From: Ricinus communis
Taxonomy: Eukaryota > Streptophyta > Magnoliopsida > Malpighiales > Euphorbiaceae
Direction: 5' to 3'
Assembly: GCF_019578655.1 (NCBI RefSeq)
Contig: NC_063260.1
Span: 27,304,888 to 27,368,887 of the forward strand
DNA: 64,000 nucleotides
Shown here piece by piece: positions 9,764 to 23,400 of the stretch. The translations under genes were made by a program, and so were the position numbers. Numbering within the stretch: position 1 is the first letter of the stretch; every line of letters starts with the position of its first letter. The notes beneath the pieces were generated by a model. That model saw nothing but the letters and a program-made list of their open reading frames with translations. It made no database searches and had not been told where the DNA came from.

Positions 9764-10699
9764 AATGTCCCTACTACACATGTTGCAGTCCAAGCAGTGA
9801 TCTCGCTCTATTCTGGTGGTCGTACAACAGGCGTATAGGTATCCTCATTTTCTAGAACCATTTTCTTTTTCATATTCTTTCATTATTAATTCACCTTTAA
9901 GTCTAGTTATTAGGAAAAAAATAATTGATACTTTTGGCTCTTCAATGTGCATAGCTTTCATTTTGATGGTATACTTCCCAGGCATTGTGCTGGATTCTGG
10001 CGATGGCGTCAGCCATGCAGTTCCAATCTATGAAGGTTTGGAAAGCCACGCAGTTCCATTATCTGAATGTTATGCACTTCCCCGTGCCTTCCTTAGGCTT
10101 GATCTATCTGGGAGGGATTGACCACAATTGCAGAAATGGAAAGTGTACATGATATTGCGGAACAACTTGCTTTTGTGGCCCTTGAGTATGAACAAGCGTT
10201 TGAGACTGCTCAAAGCTGCTCATGAATTGAGAAGAATTATGAGCTACCTGATGAGCAGGTGATCACTACTGGAACAGAGCGTTTCCGTGGCCCTGAGATC
10301 CTATTTTAACCATTTCAAATTATTAGAACAGAAGCACCTGGAATTCATGAAACAACCTATAAACCATGAGCAAGCTGATTACAGCCGTAGCTCCAAGCAT
10401 CGTAGTAATTTATAAGGTGGTTGCACCTCTTGAAAGAATAGCTTTTCGAGTGGAGGATCCGTAATAGCTTCCCTAAGTACATTCAGCTGTTATATAGCTG
10501 TAGTACCTTTATCTTGAACTTTACTCTAAAAATTTACATTGATTAGTCCTCTTATATCCCAGAGAAAACAAGAGCAACAGCAAACGCATTTGGGCACATC
10601 TCATTTTTATATCGTAATTCTCTGATTGGTTTTTGTTGGACGCAGATGTGGATATCCAGGAGGCAGTATGATGCAACAGGGCCCTCCATTGTCAAAGGA
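9764..10699 (+). pseudogene. Actin pseudogene, intron-bearing, N-terminal part missing
   Basis: Translated pieces match the C-terminal two thirds of plant actin. 9764-9830 covers NVP...VQAV and SLYSGGRTT. 9982-10120 covers [19 protein letters not shown] and LRLDLSGRD. 10121-10330 covers an FVALEYEQ-like piece, NYELPDEQVITTGTERF and PEILF. 10340-10500 covers APGIHETTY, VVAPLER and ASLSTF. 10646-10699 covers MWISRRQYDATGPSIV. Gaps sit exactly where plant actin introns lie (the Gly codon before IVLD, and before MWIS), so this is a duplicated gene copy, not a processed one. The first donor is now GC. Several in-frame stops, frame changes and at least two internal deletions make it non-functional. 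An extra stretch after IYEG repeats SHAVP. Confidence 0.88.
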
Positions 10700-11804
10700 G
10701 TTGCTTCTATAAATGTGGATGCTTTTTTATTTTTTGGTTGCAGGCCTGGTTTTCATCTGTGGTTTTATTCTCCTCTCTCACTCTTAGTATACACATACAC
10801 TTATATGACATATGCACTTGTCGATATGCATCGATTGCCTTTATTTCTTCTGCAGGTTGCTTCTCATTATCGCATGACGCTCCGTCACAAAAATCTTTCA
10901 GTATTTGTTTGCAAGGTACTTATTCGAAATTATTAAAACAGTGGTGAATATCTTTGACCACTTGCGCCTTGGAACACAATGTGGAACCTCTTACAGAGGG
11001 AGAGATTTCCTACAGTTATTAGTATGTCAATGTGCACGAAGAATGCATAATTAAAATTAGTTTTGAATGCAGATTAAAGTTTCTCTGAGATTCAAACATG
11101 TCCCGTGAAATGAACCTCCAAGGCTTCATTTTTCCATTCTGGCTGCATACTGGTAGCCATGTAATTGGGATAAAACTACTACGGATTAAGGCTTTCCAAG
11201 ATCAAGCAAGCTACAGAATGGAATAGCTGCTTAGGAGTTCGGTATTGAAAAGAAAGAATTTTGAGTTGGAATGAAGATCTAGCATATATTCTCCGCAAAC
11301 AAAGATTCAATACGAATAGGACACTGATTGTAATTGCCACGCAAAGCTATGGGAGAAAGATATGCTGAGAAATATAAAAAATTCTATTCTAGCAGAAATT
11401 CAACGCTATGCACCTTTTTGTGGAAAAACGGGGAAAAGGAAAAAAAAGAAGCCCCAATCTTTTCACATGTCATTAGCTGAAATGAGCTATACACCTTTTG
11501 TTTTCAGTTAAGGATTTGGATTTCACAGCAATAATTGTTTGATCAATTAAATTCATTTTCTTTCTAGTGTCAAACAAGGAGTTAATTCCTAGTGCTTGAG
11601 ATTCTTGGAATGCTGTTACCTGGGTGTTGCATTTGTAGGGATTGGAATGCTTCAAATTTAAACTTCAAATGGAATTCTTCAAATTTAAGTTGCAAATAGA
11701 GGCATAGCTGCTCTGTAGCTTGTAGGTAGATGCAGGGAAGAGAACTTGAACTACATTTAATGATTTAAACAAGAGAAAGGGAAGAACATTGCTCAAGTAA
11801 CAGG
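10700..11804. other. Spacer between the actin pseudogene and the ATL gene
   Basis: Moderate-AT DNA with no supported coding region. It probably holds decayed 3' sequence of the actin copy and the 3' UTR of the minus-strand ATL gene. A short direct repeat resembling CTTCAAATTTAA occurs at about 11651-11690. Confidence 0.5.
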
Positions 11805-12440
11805 TTACACGGTTCTTGTAGAAGTATTCGTGTTATGGTCTTGAGCTATCTGGTTCGGTGGCGGTTGGGAAGCGTTGTTGAGGTCATTTTCTGGCCAACA
11901 GACAGAAGTACCTGGCGCAAGACAACTGCGGCGACAAGTGGGACAAGAGGGATGACAAGACAACCACTGTTCGATACAGTGAACATGGAAGCCGTGCTTA
12001 CAAGACCCCAGAACCCGAATTCCTTCTCCCTCCACGAACTCCGATAAGCAAATGGCACAGTCAGCCTCTGCTCCACCCAGCTTCATCCCGGCTGAATATA
12101 CCACTGTTGGAGCCACCACCAACGGTGACGCGCTTGCCTCAGTGTTAGGTTTCCTGTGATCGTCAAGTTCTCGTTGAGTTTGCGGAAGGCGGTCTGGCGG
12201 GTGAGCGGCACTACGTAAGAAGCAGCGAATGGCTGTGTTGAGAACAAGAGCGCATATGAGTGCACAGAGTAGGATAATGAGGATCATAGCCGTGTTGGCT
12301 CCAAAATCATTAGACTTGGAGTAAGGCCACCACCTGCATCCATGAGCGTGAGGATTACATGAGGTTGCTGCGTGGGGGGGTGGTGGAGAAAGATGGATCA
12401 AGTTTGCAGACGCTGCTGCCATTTCTGGTAGTGGCCGCAT
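11805..12440 (-). CDS. RING-H2 finger protein, ATL family (ATL8/ATL80-like)
   Basis: Membrane-anchored E3 ubiquitin ligase that would receive an E2 through its RING-H2 domain. Intronless, 211 aa, as usual for ATLs. One transmembrane helix spans about residues 49-71. A GLD-like segment (AGMKLGG) sits just before the RING. The RING ligands are C128, C131, C147, H149, H152, C155, C166 and C169 with the ATL spacing, and the W at 159 is present for E2 contact. The C-terminal tail is Pro/Asn/Thr-rich. The first ATG (12440) was chosen; a second Met at residue 7 is possible. The sequence around the membrane helix (NTAMILIILLCALICALVLN) resembles the ATL8/ATL80 subgroup, associated with stress and nutrient responses; substrates unknown. 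Confidence 0.92.
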   Translation of the reverse strand: MRPLPEMAAASANLIHLSPPPPHAATSCNPHAHGCRWWPYSKSNDFGANTAMILIILLCALICALVLNTAIRCFLRSAAHPPDRLPQTQRELDDHRKPNTEASASPLVVAPTVVYSAGMKLGGAEADCAICLSEFVEGEGIRVLGSCKHGFHVHCIEQWLSCHPSCPTCRRSCLAPGTSVCWPENDLNNASQPPPNQIAQDHNTNTSTRTV

Positions 12441-14466
12441 TTGGTTGGCTATGCTCTTCAAGTCTCGATCAATATTTGGCTGGGCTTCTTATTTCCTGCC
12501 AAATTTAAGGGGATGCCTTTTCCTTCTTGTAGCTTTTCGGTGTTCGTAAGATGAGATAGTTAATTAGCTGAGAGAGAGAGAAGATTGCGTGCTAGTGCAG
12601 GCATGGATGATTTTATAGGTATCAGGAAGCAATTAAGCAATGCATACGTGCAGCCGGAGGTCTTACAATTACTTTACCCGATATTAAGGCAAAATAAATG
12701 GTTCTATTTATGTGGGGTCTCTCCGGCTTTACCTTCAATTGTTTTTGTTTGTTCCTCATTCCAAAATAAACGAATCATTAACTGTTCATAAAAATTCTGC
12801 AGAATGTGAAAGTTTACATTACCGGAAACAATTGAAGCCGCTTCCAAACAAAATGTCACTACTCGCTATAATAATTACAAGGTGTTGAATGAAGCTGTAC
12901 TGTGGGTACTAATTTATCAATGAGTCCTCGTGATAAGGGAAACGACACAGCCTCCGTAGAAAGAAATTCTATATAGCTTCTTGAATACTCCTTTTGCTTA
13001 TGGTTCTGTTGCATGTGGTGAATTGGGATGATTGTATCTTATCTATCAATCTAGACATCAATTCAGATTTTAACAACTGGTAATAGTTGTGATGATTTGT
13101 ACCCAGGTGGGCAAGACATTTTGTCGTTTCAAAAAGTAAAGTAAAAAGGGTGTGTGTGGTGTGGATAAGGAGAGGCTGTTAAAAGGGCTCTGAACACGTT
13201 ACAGCTTAACGCATACAAGAATTTGCTGATTGGGGTTTTGTTGGACGTATCGGAAGAGAAAAGAGATTTGAGATGGATGTGGACACTTCCTACAGGCCCC
13301 ATCTCTAATCTAATGATGTCTAATCGTCCATCTTTCTATAGCAAAGGAGAATTCGAAATTATATAGGTCCACGTAAGTAAATGGATAGTGCAGTGCAGAG
13401 GGTCGTCCCTACTGAAATGACTCGGTGGAACATCAGCCACTCGAAGATCTTGTGAGTGCTGCCCCACCCAATAAGAGTACTAGAAGTTTCTTCACCTAAG
13501 CAATTTAATTGGGAAGAGAAGAAGAAGAATAAGAAGAAGAGTAGAATTTGAAAGTGCCTTGCGATACAGGCAAGTGAACAGTGCATCCAAAGTGTAATTC
13601 TGTATGTCATTCTATAATCTTATATACAGTACCGTGGTGGAGTAAAAGACAATTGGTTGTGTTGAGGACCACTCCGTGCCCATACTGTAACTAATGTGTT
13701 GGGTGTTGGCTGCTTAAATTAATTTGCCTGGATGTATAATTTTAGTTGAATAATGAATGGGTTATCGTTTTTATCCAATGATTGCGCATGAAACTGCCAC
13801 GTTTTCAGCTAGAACATGTGCATTCGTGACTGCAACTTGAGCAACCAGGCATGGATTCGTTAAAAAGCATTTGAGCAGGATGATTTCTTATCAGGTCGAA
13901 AATTACTCAAAATTAGAATATAAGAAGATCTTCTAAATCATTGGTATATATGCACACCTGGTATAATCAAAAGTATGATTTAGATTCGTGTGCAAATAAT
14001 TAATGCGGACCAGTAAATTTCAATTGCATGACATGATTGAAGAGGGGCTAAGTCTAACGAGGGAGCAAATCTGATTAAAAAACGTAGCTTGGCCGGTGCA
14101 TCAAATTAGATTTACAAGAAAAAAGAAAATGACTAACAATGTTTAGAGCTTTCAATTGGAGAAAAGCCCAGCTCAGCCAAACGGACCCTGGGTGGGCTCT
14201 CAGACTAGGCCTCTGGCTCTAAACCAACAGTCCTTTCAGGCTTCTGCTATTACACATCTTAGGACTTCCATAGCTGCTCTTCTCTTGGCAATGCCAATAA
14301 TGCTGAACATTAATATTTGATTTTGAGAGTGCAATCGTAATACTTGTCTGAGCAGTAAGCGAGTTAAGTGCCAGCTTGTGCAAGCGTAATGGATTGGAGA
14401 ATTTTCTAAATTGTAAAGCTTGAATCCTTGGTTATTTCTTATTTGTTTTGAGTTTTGAATGGTGAA
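12441..14466. other. Intergenic region between ATL and the HEATR6-like gene
   Basis: Promoter and 5' leader of the minus-strand ATL gene on the left and of the HEATR6-like gene on the right. No coding sequence supported. A GA run lies at about 12571-12582. The open frame over 13359-13610 has no family features and rests on a purine-rich tract. Confidence 0.6.
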
Positions 14467-17400
14467 ATGGCGGTATCATCATCATCATCATCATCAATGA
14501 TAATAATCAGGCCATGGAGGACGGCATTTCTGACGCTGAGGGACGAAACCCTAACGAGCAGCCCAAAATCAGAATCAAAAAAGTCGGTAGCAGAACTTCT
14601 CCACAATCTCATCTTTTCTCAATCCCACTCTCTAATCTCTGCTGCTCCTCAACTTCCTCCTCACGAGGTACTCCACTTCACTTCCTAGCTACTTCTTTCT
14701 TTGTTATGCTTTCTACTTATTACTACAGCATTTTGTTTTTTGCTTTTTTCAAGGTTACCTCCGATTTGTTGTTCCTGTTGGACTTAGCTGCTAATTCTTC
14801 TCTTCAACATCAAGATTTGGACTCTGTTTTTACTAACATTTCTCTATTGGTACTGCCATCTCTCTCTCTCTCTCTCTCTCTCCCATCTTTCTTGCTTATT
14901 TATTTCATTTTCACTATATGTCCACCAGATGCACGAGATATGTCTATCTCAACGTGTTTCTCTTCAAATCACTTCTTCTTCTTGGCATCTTTTTCTCAAC
15001 TCCTTCTCCACCATTCTCCATTTCTTTCTCTGCAATGCTGCTACCCTTAAACCCGCCATGGAATCCATATACACCGTAAGGTTAGTTTCTTTCTTTTTAC
15101 TGATATCCATATTATACAATCTTCGCTCTTTTTTTTAATATCCTTTTTTTTTTCTTTAAAACCATCTCCAGGCATCTTGTCAACCTGCTTCACCACAAAT
15201 TCTCTCTCTCGGATGATATTCATTTAGTGAACTTTCTCATTCGCGTAGCTGAATTCTCGTATGTAAAGTTGGTACACTCATCTTATACAAGTGCCGACCA
15301 ATCTGCTGCCTCAACTGGAAAGCGCTTATCCAAGTATACTACTTTATGGGAGGTTCAGACTGTTGTCTTTACAATGTTAGGCGATGCATTCGTCAGGGTT
15401 GGGTCTTCTTTTCCTGCTGACGTTTGGCAATCTATAATTGAGGTATGCATACTATTTTTCCCTTTCTTAAGGTGATGGTTTCCACAAGATTAAGTAACTA
15501 CTTTTTGCTAATTGCTTACTAGGTACTTAGAAAAGTTATGGATCCCTTGGCATCTAAAAGCTTGCTTTTTGAAGATGTTGTTATGTCCAGGTACCATTAT
15601 TTTCACATCCTCAACCCCTAAAATTATGCAAACACAAGCACGCCACCAACATCTATGCAATCTAATGAATTCTTTTTAGTAGAAACCTTTGACCCTAGAT
15701 TCTGGTAGTACTTTTACCTGCAGGTTTTATGCATCTCTTCTTAATTGTCTACACTTGGTTCTTACTAATCCTAAAGGTTCCCTTCTTGACCATGTAAGTT
15801 AGTTCCATTTGTTTTATGATGTTAATAACAAGATATTGCTATATGTGTCCATTTCTTTCATTTTATGATCTTTTAACTTTATTTACATGCACATCTTTTC
15901 CTTTTACAGGTCTCTGGTTTTGTGGCAACACTTCGCATGTTCTTTATTTATGGGCTGGCCGGTAGAACACTATTTAAAATCCCAGCCAACCATCTCAAGG
16001 AAAAGGAATTTAGTGCAATGTGCCTTAAGTTAACATTAGAAGAACCTAAAAGAAAAGATCATGCTCCATATAGGCCTCCGCACCTGCGCAAAAAGGAAAG
16101 CATGCATATGAAACAGCCGAAAGCTCAGGATTCATTGGGTTTCTCTGATCATGAATCTTCTAGTGCTGATTTCATATCATCAGATTCAGATTGTAGTGAC
16201 AGTGATGGAGCAGGAAAAGAAATTGATAGTATTCAAAGCTCTAAGGTTAGAGTCTCTGCAATTGTCTGCATACAGGTAAGCTTCCCAAGTTATTCTGATA
16301 CCATTATGAGCTTTTTGAGCACTTTCTGTTAGTGAATTGGCTTTCAACATCCGAATTACTGCTTCTTCTTTTACTAGTGAGATAGATTTTAAAATCTGCA
16401 TCTTCATATACTTCACCATATTTTGATGTGAATATGTTGGGAGAGCTGCCCTCTTTTGCTAAATTCTCCCTTTGGTTTACAAATATAACATGTTCTTATA
16501 TCTAAGTAGCTTGTACCAAATCTGTATTAATGATAAATAATGTACAAGGATCATTTCTAATGTTGACATCATTTTATCTTTTCACTCTGTTGATAAGGAT
16601 CTTTGTCAAGCTGATCCCAAATCATTTACTTCCCAGTGGACAATGCTTTTGCCGACCAATGATGTGCTGCAACCAAGGTATTTCTTACCTATTCAATTTG
16701 GCTTTTGATACTTTCTTTTGTTTCTTTTGTTATTTCTTATTAAATTCTCTCATCCATTGTCACATTTTTCCTCATTTTCTTGTTTGCAGGAAGTCTGAGG
16801 CAACTTTAATGACATGCTTGCTATTTGATCCTTATTTAAGGGTACTGGTTTTACATTTTTCGTTCATACATTTTTAATTTGTTTTTCTTGGGAAAAGGGT
16901 GAGAAAGAATTGTCCTTTACCCTGTCCAGTCTGAAAGTTAATGGTGAGGAGAAATAAGAAAGAATGCTTCAATTCTTTGGGGCCTTTAAGATTTCATCTG
17001 TCTTTATATTTCCTATTTGATTATTAACAATTAGGATGGAAACTGCCTTCCAATAATCTTTTCTTCCATTTCAACCTTTTTCTTGACACTAGGAATATAT
17101 TTCCACTTGTTTATCTCATTGGTGATTCTGATTTATTTTGCTTGTGGTGTCCAGGTGCGGATTGCGTCTGCCTCTGCTCTGGCAGTAATGCTGGATGGGC
17201 CTTCGTCTGTTTTTCTGCAGGTAGCAGAGTACAAGGAAACTACTAGATGGGGATCTTTTATGGCACTTTCAAGTTCCCTTGGGCGAATACTAATGCAACT
17301 TCATACCGGTACTTGAAAGCAATTATGCTATGTATTTTAGTTATCTTGATGCTTGTTCTTGACCTTTACATAATGCTTCTGGTTTAGTATTTACGAGTTG

Positions 17401-20400
17401 GTGTACTGCATGTGCTCCTATGCCTTGTGCTGTAGGTATCCTGTACCTGATCCAGCATGAAACATACAGTAGAATGCTTCCATCATTATTCAAAATTCTC
17501 ATTCTCTTGTTATCATCTACACCGTAAGTTCCTCCTCAGAGTTATCTCATGGTTTGCAAAGTTTTGATGCTCAGTTAATGTTGCTCAACTTTCAGATTAA
17601 ATCATGGTGCTATACCTGAAACTATTATTTGACCTACATACCTTGTGGGATGTTGGCTTTTGTCTGCAATTCCGATCTATATATTTTAGTCTTTGCATGC
17701 ACAGATGTTTCTCCAACATATATTTAGAAGAAATTGCTAGTATATTTGGTGAAAATAGTTCCTGTTTCCTTATAGTCAATTATTTGTTTTGCATAATTTA
17801 TATTGTTTGGGATGATGGACCATGTCAATCCAATTAGCTTTAAATTGATAAATAACTTTTCTTTTGGTTAGTCAAATAACTATGATACAGGCTACAAAAG
17901 GTCTTACTAACCCTGTTGTTTTTCTCGTTTTATTTTTGTGTTGGGGCATCATGCCCTATATTACTCATTGTAGCCAATGCAGGCTAGCCATTATTGAGAT
18001 CTGTTACTTTGTACGTGGATTTTGTTTTAAATGGATTTTTTTGAATGATATTAATTTTCATTAACAAGAACTGTTGGGCTCAAGTCTACTCCGACTTTGT
18101 ATTTCTACATTTAATAGCTTTTCCTGCATTCTTCTTTTTGGAAAAACTATGTCTAGATCCTTATGTTATTGTTGTTTTACGGGGGTGATCTGTGACCATA
18201 ATACAGATATGCAAGAATGCCTGGAGAATTGTTGCCCACTGTAATTACATCTCTATTATCAAGGAATGAAAAGGGGTTCCCTTTCAGAAGTGATCAAACT
18301 GGTTTGCTGGTTGGTGTTGCTTTTATGTGATATTAGGAAATTTTTCGGTTTTCCTTTTGCCTTTTGAGAAAGCTAGGAGTAGTCTTCAAGCATGTTCTTA
18401 CTTCAATGAGACGCCTACACCATTCTGCAGGCTACTGCTGTTAATTGCTTTTCGGCAGCACTATCTACAACACCTCCATCACCACATGTCAAACAAATGC
18501 TATTAGATGAGATATCAACAGGTTAGTTTATTATGGTATGCTTTCTAAGTCTTGCACCAATATGAGCTCTTTATCACATGGTCAAGAATCATGCAGTCAT
18601 CCTTGCTTCCTATCGTCAAGGAACTGAAAAATGTTCTTTCTTTGCTCCTTATAATCATATATAATGCTGTCTATGTGTTGCTTCATTGGAAGTTGAAAAT
18701 ATAACATGGTGTTGGCATCCAGCTATGATTGAATTCAAATAAAAATGATGCTTCTTGAAGCTTGAATTTTTTATGCGAATGTTGGAGAATTTCATATAAT
18801 CATTTGTTGACTGCTTTTGTGCTTTTTCTAATTTGACCTTGGAAATTTATTTGAAGCTTTTTTCCAGGTGTTACTGAGGCTGAAAAGAGGTCGGGTGTTC
18901 TTTCTACACTATTTCAATATTCTGAACACCCAATGAATTCAACAATATGTTTTGAAGCTCTCCAGGTAATGTTGTAATTAAGATAGATGCATTTGATACA
19001 TAATAATGAATTTATTAAAGAATTATTAGTAGTGTGAGTGAACCAGCAGGGATCATTTGAACTCTGTTTGATTTTAATTGCTTGCATTTTCCAGACAAGT
19101 AATAGATAAATATGCTTTATCAAGTTTCCACTGTAAGTGAATGCTCTTTAGTCTATAGGAGAAGAAGAGGAAGTTTAACCTCACATGAGACTGGACTAGA
19201 AAATCAATATTATTGAAAATGACTGCAGTATTTGAAGAAAAGAGTTGATATTATTTCTGAGTGACTTTGATGTTGTTATTGCTGGCTGCATACATAGCTT
19301 TCCATGTGGCTGCTTGACTGGGCCAATCAATCCTCCTGTAAGCTTGGGGTGCCACTGCCATCTCCATGTGATTAGCTTTGCTTATAGCATTGCAGATATA
19401 TTGGCCATTGTTTGATCTACTTAAAACTTTCTTCAGAATCACTCTAAAGGCAATCTGAGAACAGGTACTCATAAGTAGTATTATTATTGCTTTAGTAGTA
19501 ATTACTGACGTAGAAGAAAACAGAGGTTGTGAAGAACCAGGCAGGGATAGAAAGAACAAGAGGAGAATTTAGAACACCAATAGTAGACAAGAATTGAAGA
19601 GAACAAGAAAGAAAATGTAGGAGAGAACTCATTACTGTTATAACTCTCGATTCTCCTGATAACATATTAGGGTGTTCATTTCACAGGGCTCTTATAGCCA
19701 ACCAAAAGATAGAAATAGGTAAATTAAATTCTTATGTCAAAATATCCAAACACTGATATCAAATATCTACCAAAGTCTTAATTATCACTGAATATTCGCA
19801 TTTAAGGAATACAATCTTGATATGTAGGTAAGTGAAAGAATCGCATCCTAAATATTTGGCTAGTCTTTCATCATTCTCCATCAATTACATTACAGGTTTT
19901 TGTGTTGCAGGCCCTTAGAGCTGCCATACATAATTACCCGAACATAGCATTTGCATGTTGGGGACGAGTTTCATCCATTTTCTCCAACATTTTGAGGGTT
20001 GCCACTTTAGAAACTCCTATACGAGCATGGAAAGGACATATGGGAGACAATGTTGGGTTTACTGGGGAAAAGGTCATAACAGCAGCTATCAAGGTAGACA
20101 TCCTTTAATATTACAAATTCCAGTCAATTTCCTTCTGCATAATACGACTGAATACTTCTAGTTATTCTTTTTCTTGCTTAATGTAAGTTTCGTTTTGGAT
20201 GTGTACTATAATTAGCCACAAGTAGATAGACATGCATACAGCTATATTACAAGCCCAGACTTACATTATTAACGATTTTGTTAGTAGAGAAAAATTAAAG
20301 ACTGTTTTTCCCTTTCTTTTAGTGAGTAACTACTACCATATTATTTCTTGGGTTTAATGGGAGAAATCACAACAGTAGTTACCAGGGTAGGCTGTAGAGA

Positions 20401-23400
20401 TCCTTTACTTCTCCCAACTTCTAAAATGTTTCCATACTCAATACAAGAATGAAATGTCTATTAACTGTTGATGGCTATTACAAGTTTGTTATGAGTGCAT
20501 ACTCCAATTGGCCACAGGCAGATGGGCATTCATATAGTACAACCCATATTTGTATCAAATTATTAGAAAAAGAACAAGATAAATTATTAGCTTTTCTCTT
20601 TTCATGAGCAACTGCTATTGCTTATCTTTAAAGGAAAAATCAACTGTTGGTCTACTTAATGTTCTTTTGTTAGCCTGGTCCCAATGCTCTATGGTCAAGA
20701 AGATGTTTACTCCTTTTTTTCTTTTTTTCTTTTGCAGGTTTTAGATGAATGTCTTCGTGCAACATCTGGATTTAAGGGAACTGAAGATCCAGATGATAAA
20801 TTATCAGATACCCCATTTACTTCTGATTGCATCAGGACAAAGAAAGTATCATCAGCTCCATCATATGAACGAGAGAGTACAGTAGATACTGAGCAGGAAC
20901 TAAAAGTCTTTGAGCTAGGAAGTGAGTGTTGGTCTGAGACAATAGAAAAGCACATACCTGCGTTGCTACGGCATACCTCTTCCATGGTTGGTTGAATTTA
21001 GTTTGTTTCTGATCTTATTTACTTATATTTGTTATGGGCAATTTTAAGTACCTTGTCATGAGCGTAAATCTCTTCTTTTCTGAATCCTTTCTGTTCTTCA
21101 CTTATCTGCACATATATTTTTAAACAATTGAGATTCATCTATGTTAGAAAGTTGAGTTATCTTTGTGCTTTGTTTAGGGGAAGAAGATTGAACATGAATC
21201 TTGTTAGATATGGTGAAAGTATGCTAGCTATCGGAAGAGCAAATCACCTTTGAGAATATGTGCTTGATATTAAGACATTTCCCAACATATATAGCTAAAC
21301 TGTGTTTTGAATGTTTTTCCCATGTCCTTTTGCCTCTGACAGGTGAGAACTGCATCAGTGACTTGTTTTGCGGGCATTACTTCTACTGTATTTATCTCCC
21401 TCACAAAAGAGAGTCAAGAGTTTGTTGTCTCTTCATTGGTAAGTGTTTTCTGCAAATTCTACTTGTAACCATATTTGCTATTAATGATAGCATATGGGAT
21501 ATGATTGCTCTCATTAAGTTCTTATTCAAGATTATGCATTATACCTTGAGAATCTTTGTAGATCAATGCTGGTGGACATAATGAGGTTCCTCCAGTTAGG
21601 TCAGCTGCTTGTCGAGCTATTGGTGTAATATCTTGTTTTCCACGAATGTCTCACAGGTGATGAAAATGTTTTTGAATGATTAAAATAAATTTGTATTATC
21701 TTTTGCCAGCTCATTCATGTGTAAGATTGCAGTTAGAAAATTCATGAATTTACATCATTCAGTGCAGAGATTCTTGCCAAGTTTATCTATGTCATTGAGA
21801 TCAACACTCGTGATCCTTTGATTTCGGTATCTGATCATGCCTTTGATTTCCTCTTTAATATTTTAAAATCTTCATTTCTTAATGAGGTAAAAATCTCAGC
21901 TGAATACTACTAATTGCAGGTGCGAATAACAGCCTCTTGGGCTTTGGCAAATATATGTGAATCTCTGCGGCACTGTCTAGATGATTTTCCTTTGGAAAAG
22001 TCTGCAGGTGGGCTTTTGGGGTACCTGACTGGTATATTAGTACTATGTATTGCAAATATCATTAGTTTTGATTTTCAATTCTTTCCCCGCATCTTCTGTA
22101 GATACCAATGCCAAACCTCAAGTAATGGAATTCTTAGCTGAGTGTGCTTTCCATCTAACAAAAGATGGTGACAAGGTATGATTGAAAATGAGGTTATTTG
22201 TGTCAGTTTCTCATGTTTACACTTTTTGCATTCAATAATGATGGTATAAATCATAATCATTTGTAACATAGAATTTGTATGTTTATGATCGGCTAGGGAT
22301 ATGTAACAATTTGCATTATAGTCAATATACATTATTTCACAATGTGTGAGATTTCTTTTTCTTTTTCTTTTCCTTTTCAATTGCAAATATAATATAAATG
22401 GATGAAGAGGGTGGTGCAAGATGTCCATCACTTATGGACCTGAGCTGATACAGAACATGGAGTAACTAATAAAAATAGACTAATCATAGCCATCTTAGTT
22501 AATTCTATTCTCAGTAGTGAGCTAGGATTATACCTTTTGTCTGTGCATGTGAAAGCATCTGTGAAATTGTGGATGGTAAATTTCATTAGCTTTCTTATGC
22601 GATAGATTAAATATACATTAGCTTTCATGTCTGATGCAAATTTCTTTTGAGAGATTACCATGATGTTTTCATGATATTCATCACTCAGAAACATTCACTA
22701 TATGATTGCTTTTACAGCAATTCCTTGCCCTATCATCTTTACCTTAAAATTTTGAAGTTCAATCTGGTGTTTTCCTTGTGGCTCATTTTTGTCATAAGGG
22801 TTTCGAATTCTTTCATCAATTCTCATAGATTTATATTTGTTTTAATTTTTAGTTTCACCTTTTCCTTATCATTAGGTCAAATCAAATGCTGTAAGGGCTC
22901 TTGGGAATCTATCAAGATTAATCAGATACACTTCTGGTAAACACGGTAAGCCTGTAAATTCTCTAAATTTATACAAAAAAAAAAAAAAATGCATCAGCCA
23001 GCAGGCAGTAATCTGCAATGTGGTAAAGGATATATCAAATTTTAATTATCAAACTTCATCAGGAGATCCACGTCTTCTAGAGAGAATGGTTCAGGCATTC
23101 CTTTCTTGTGTTACAACTGGGAATGTCAAGGTATTAGTTACTCATCGTTCCCTTTATTGGAAATAATATTTAACTGGACTTTGGCAGAACAGACATTGTA
23201 TTTCCAGTTACATAGTGGTCTCTTAATGAAGCATTAATGTAACAGGTCCAGTGGAATGTTTGTCATGCACTGAGCAACCTATTTTTAAATGAAACATTAA
23301 GACTGCAAGATATGGATTGGTAAGGTGATATTTTGCACTTTACTTCCAAATTCCTGGGTCCGCATAGTTCAATAGAAAAATCTAGTGCATGTTATCTTCA

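Noticed and set aside
13359..13610. 83-codon minus-strand frame with a Phe run
   Set aside because: Low-complexity purine tract on the plus strand; no splice context, no family resemblance.
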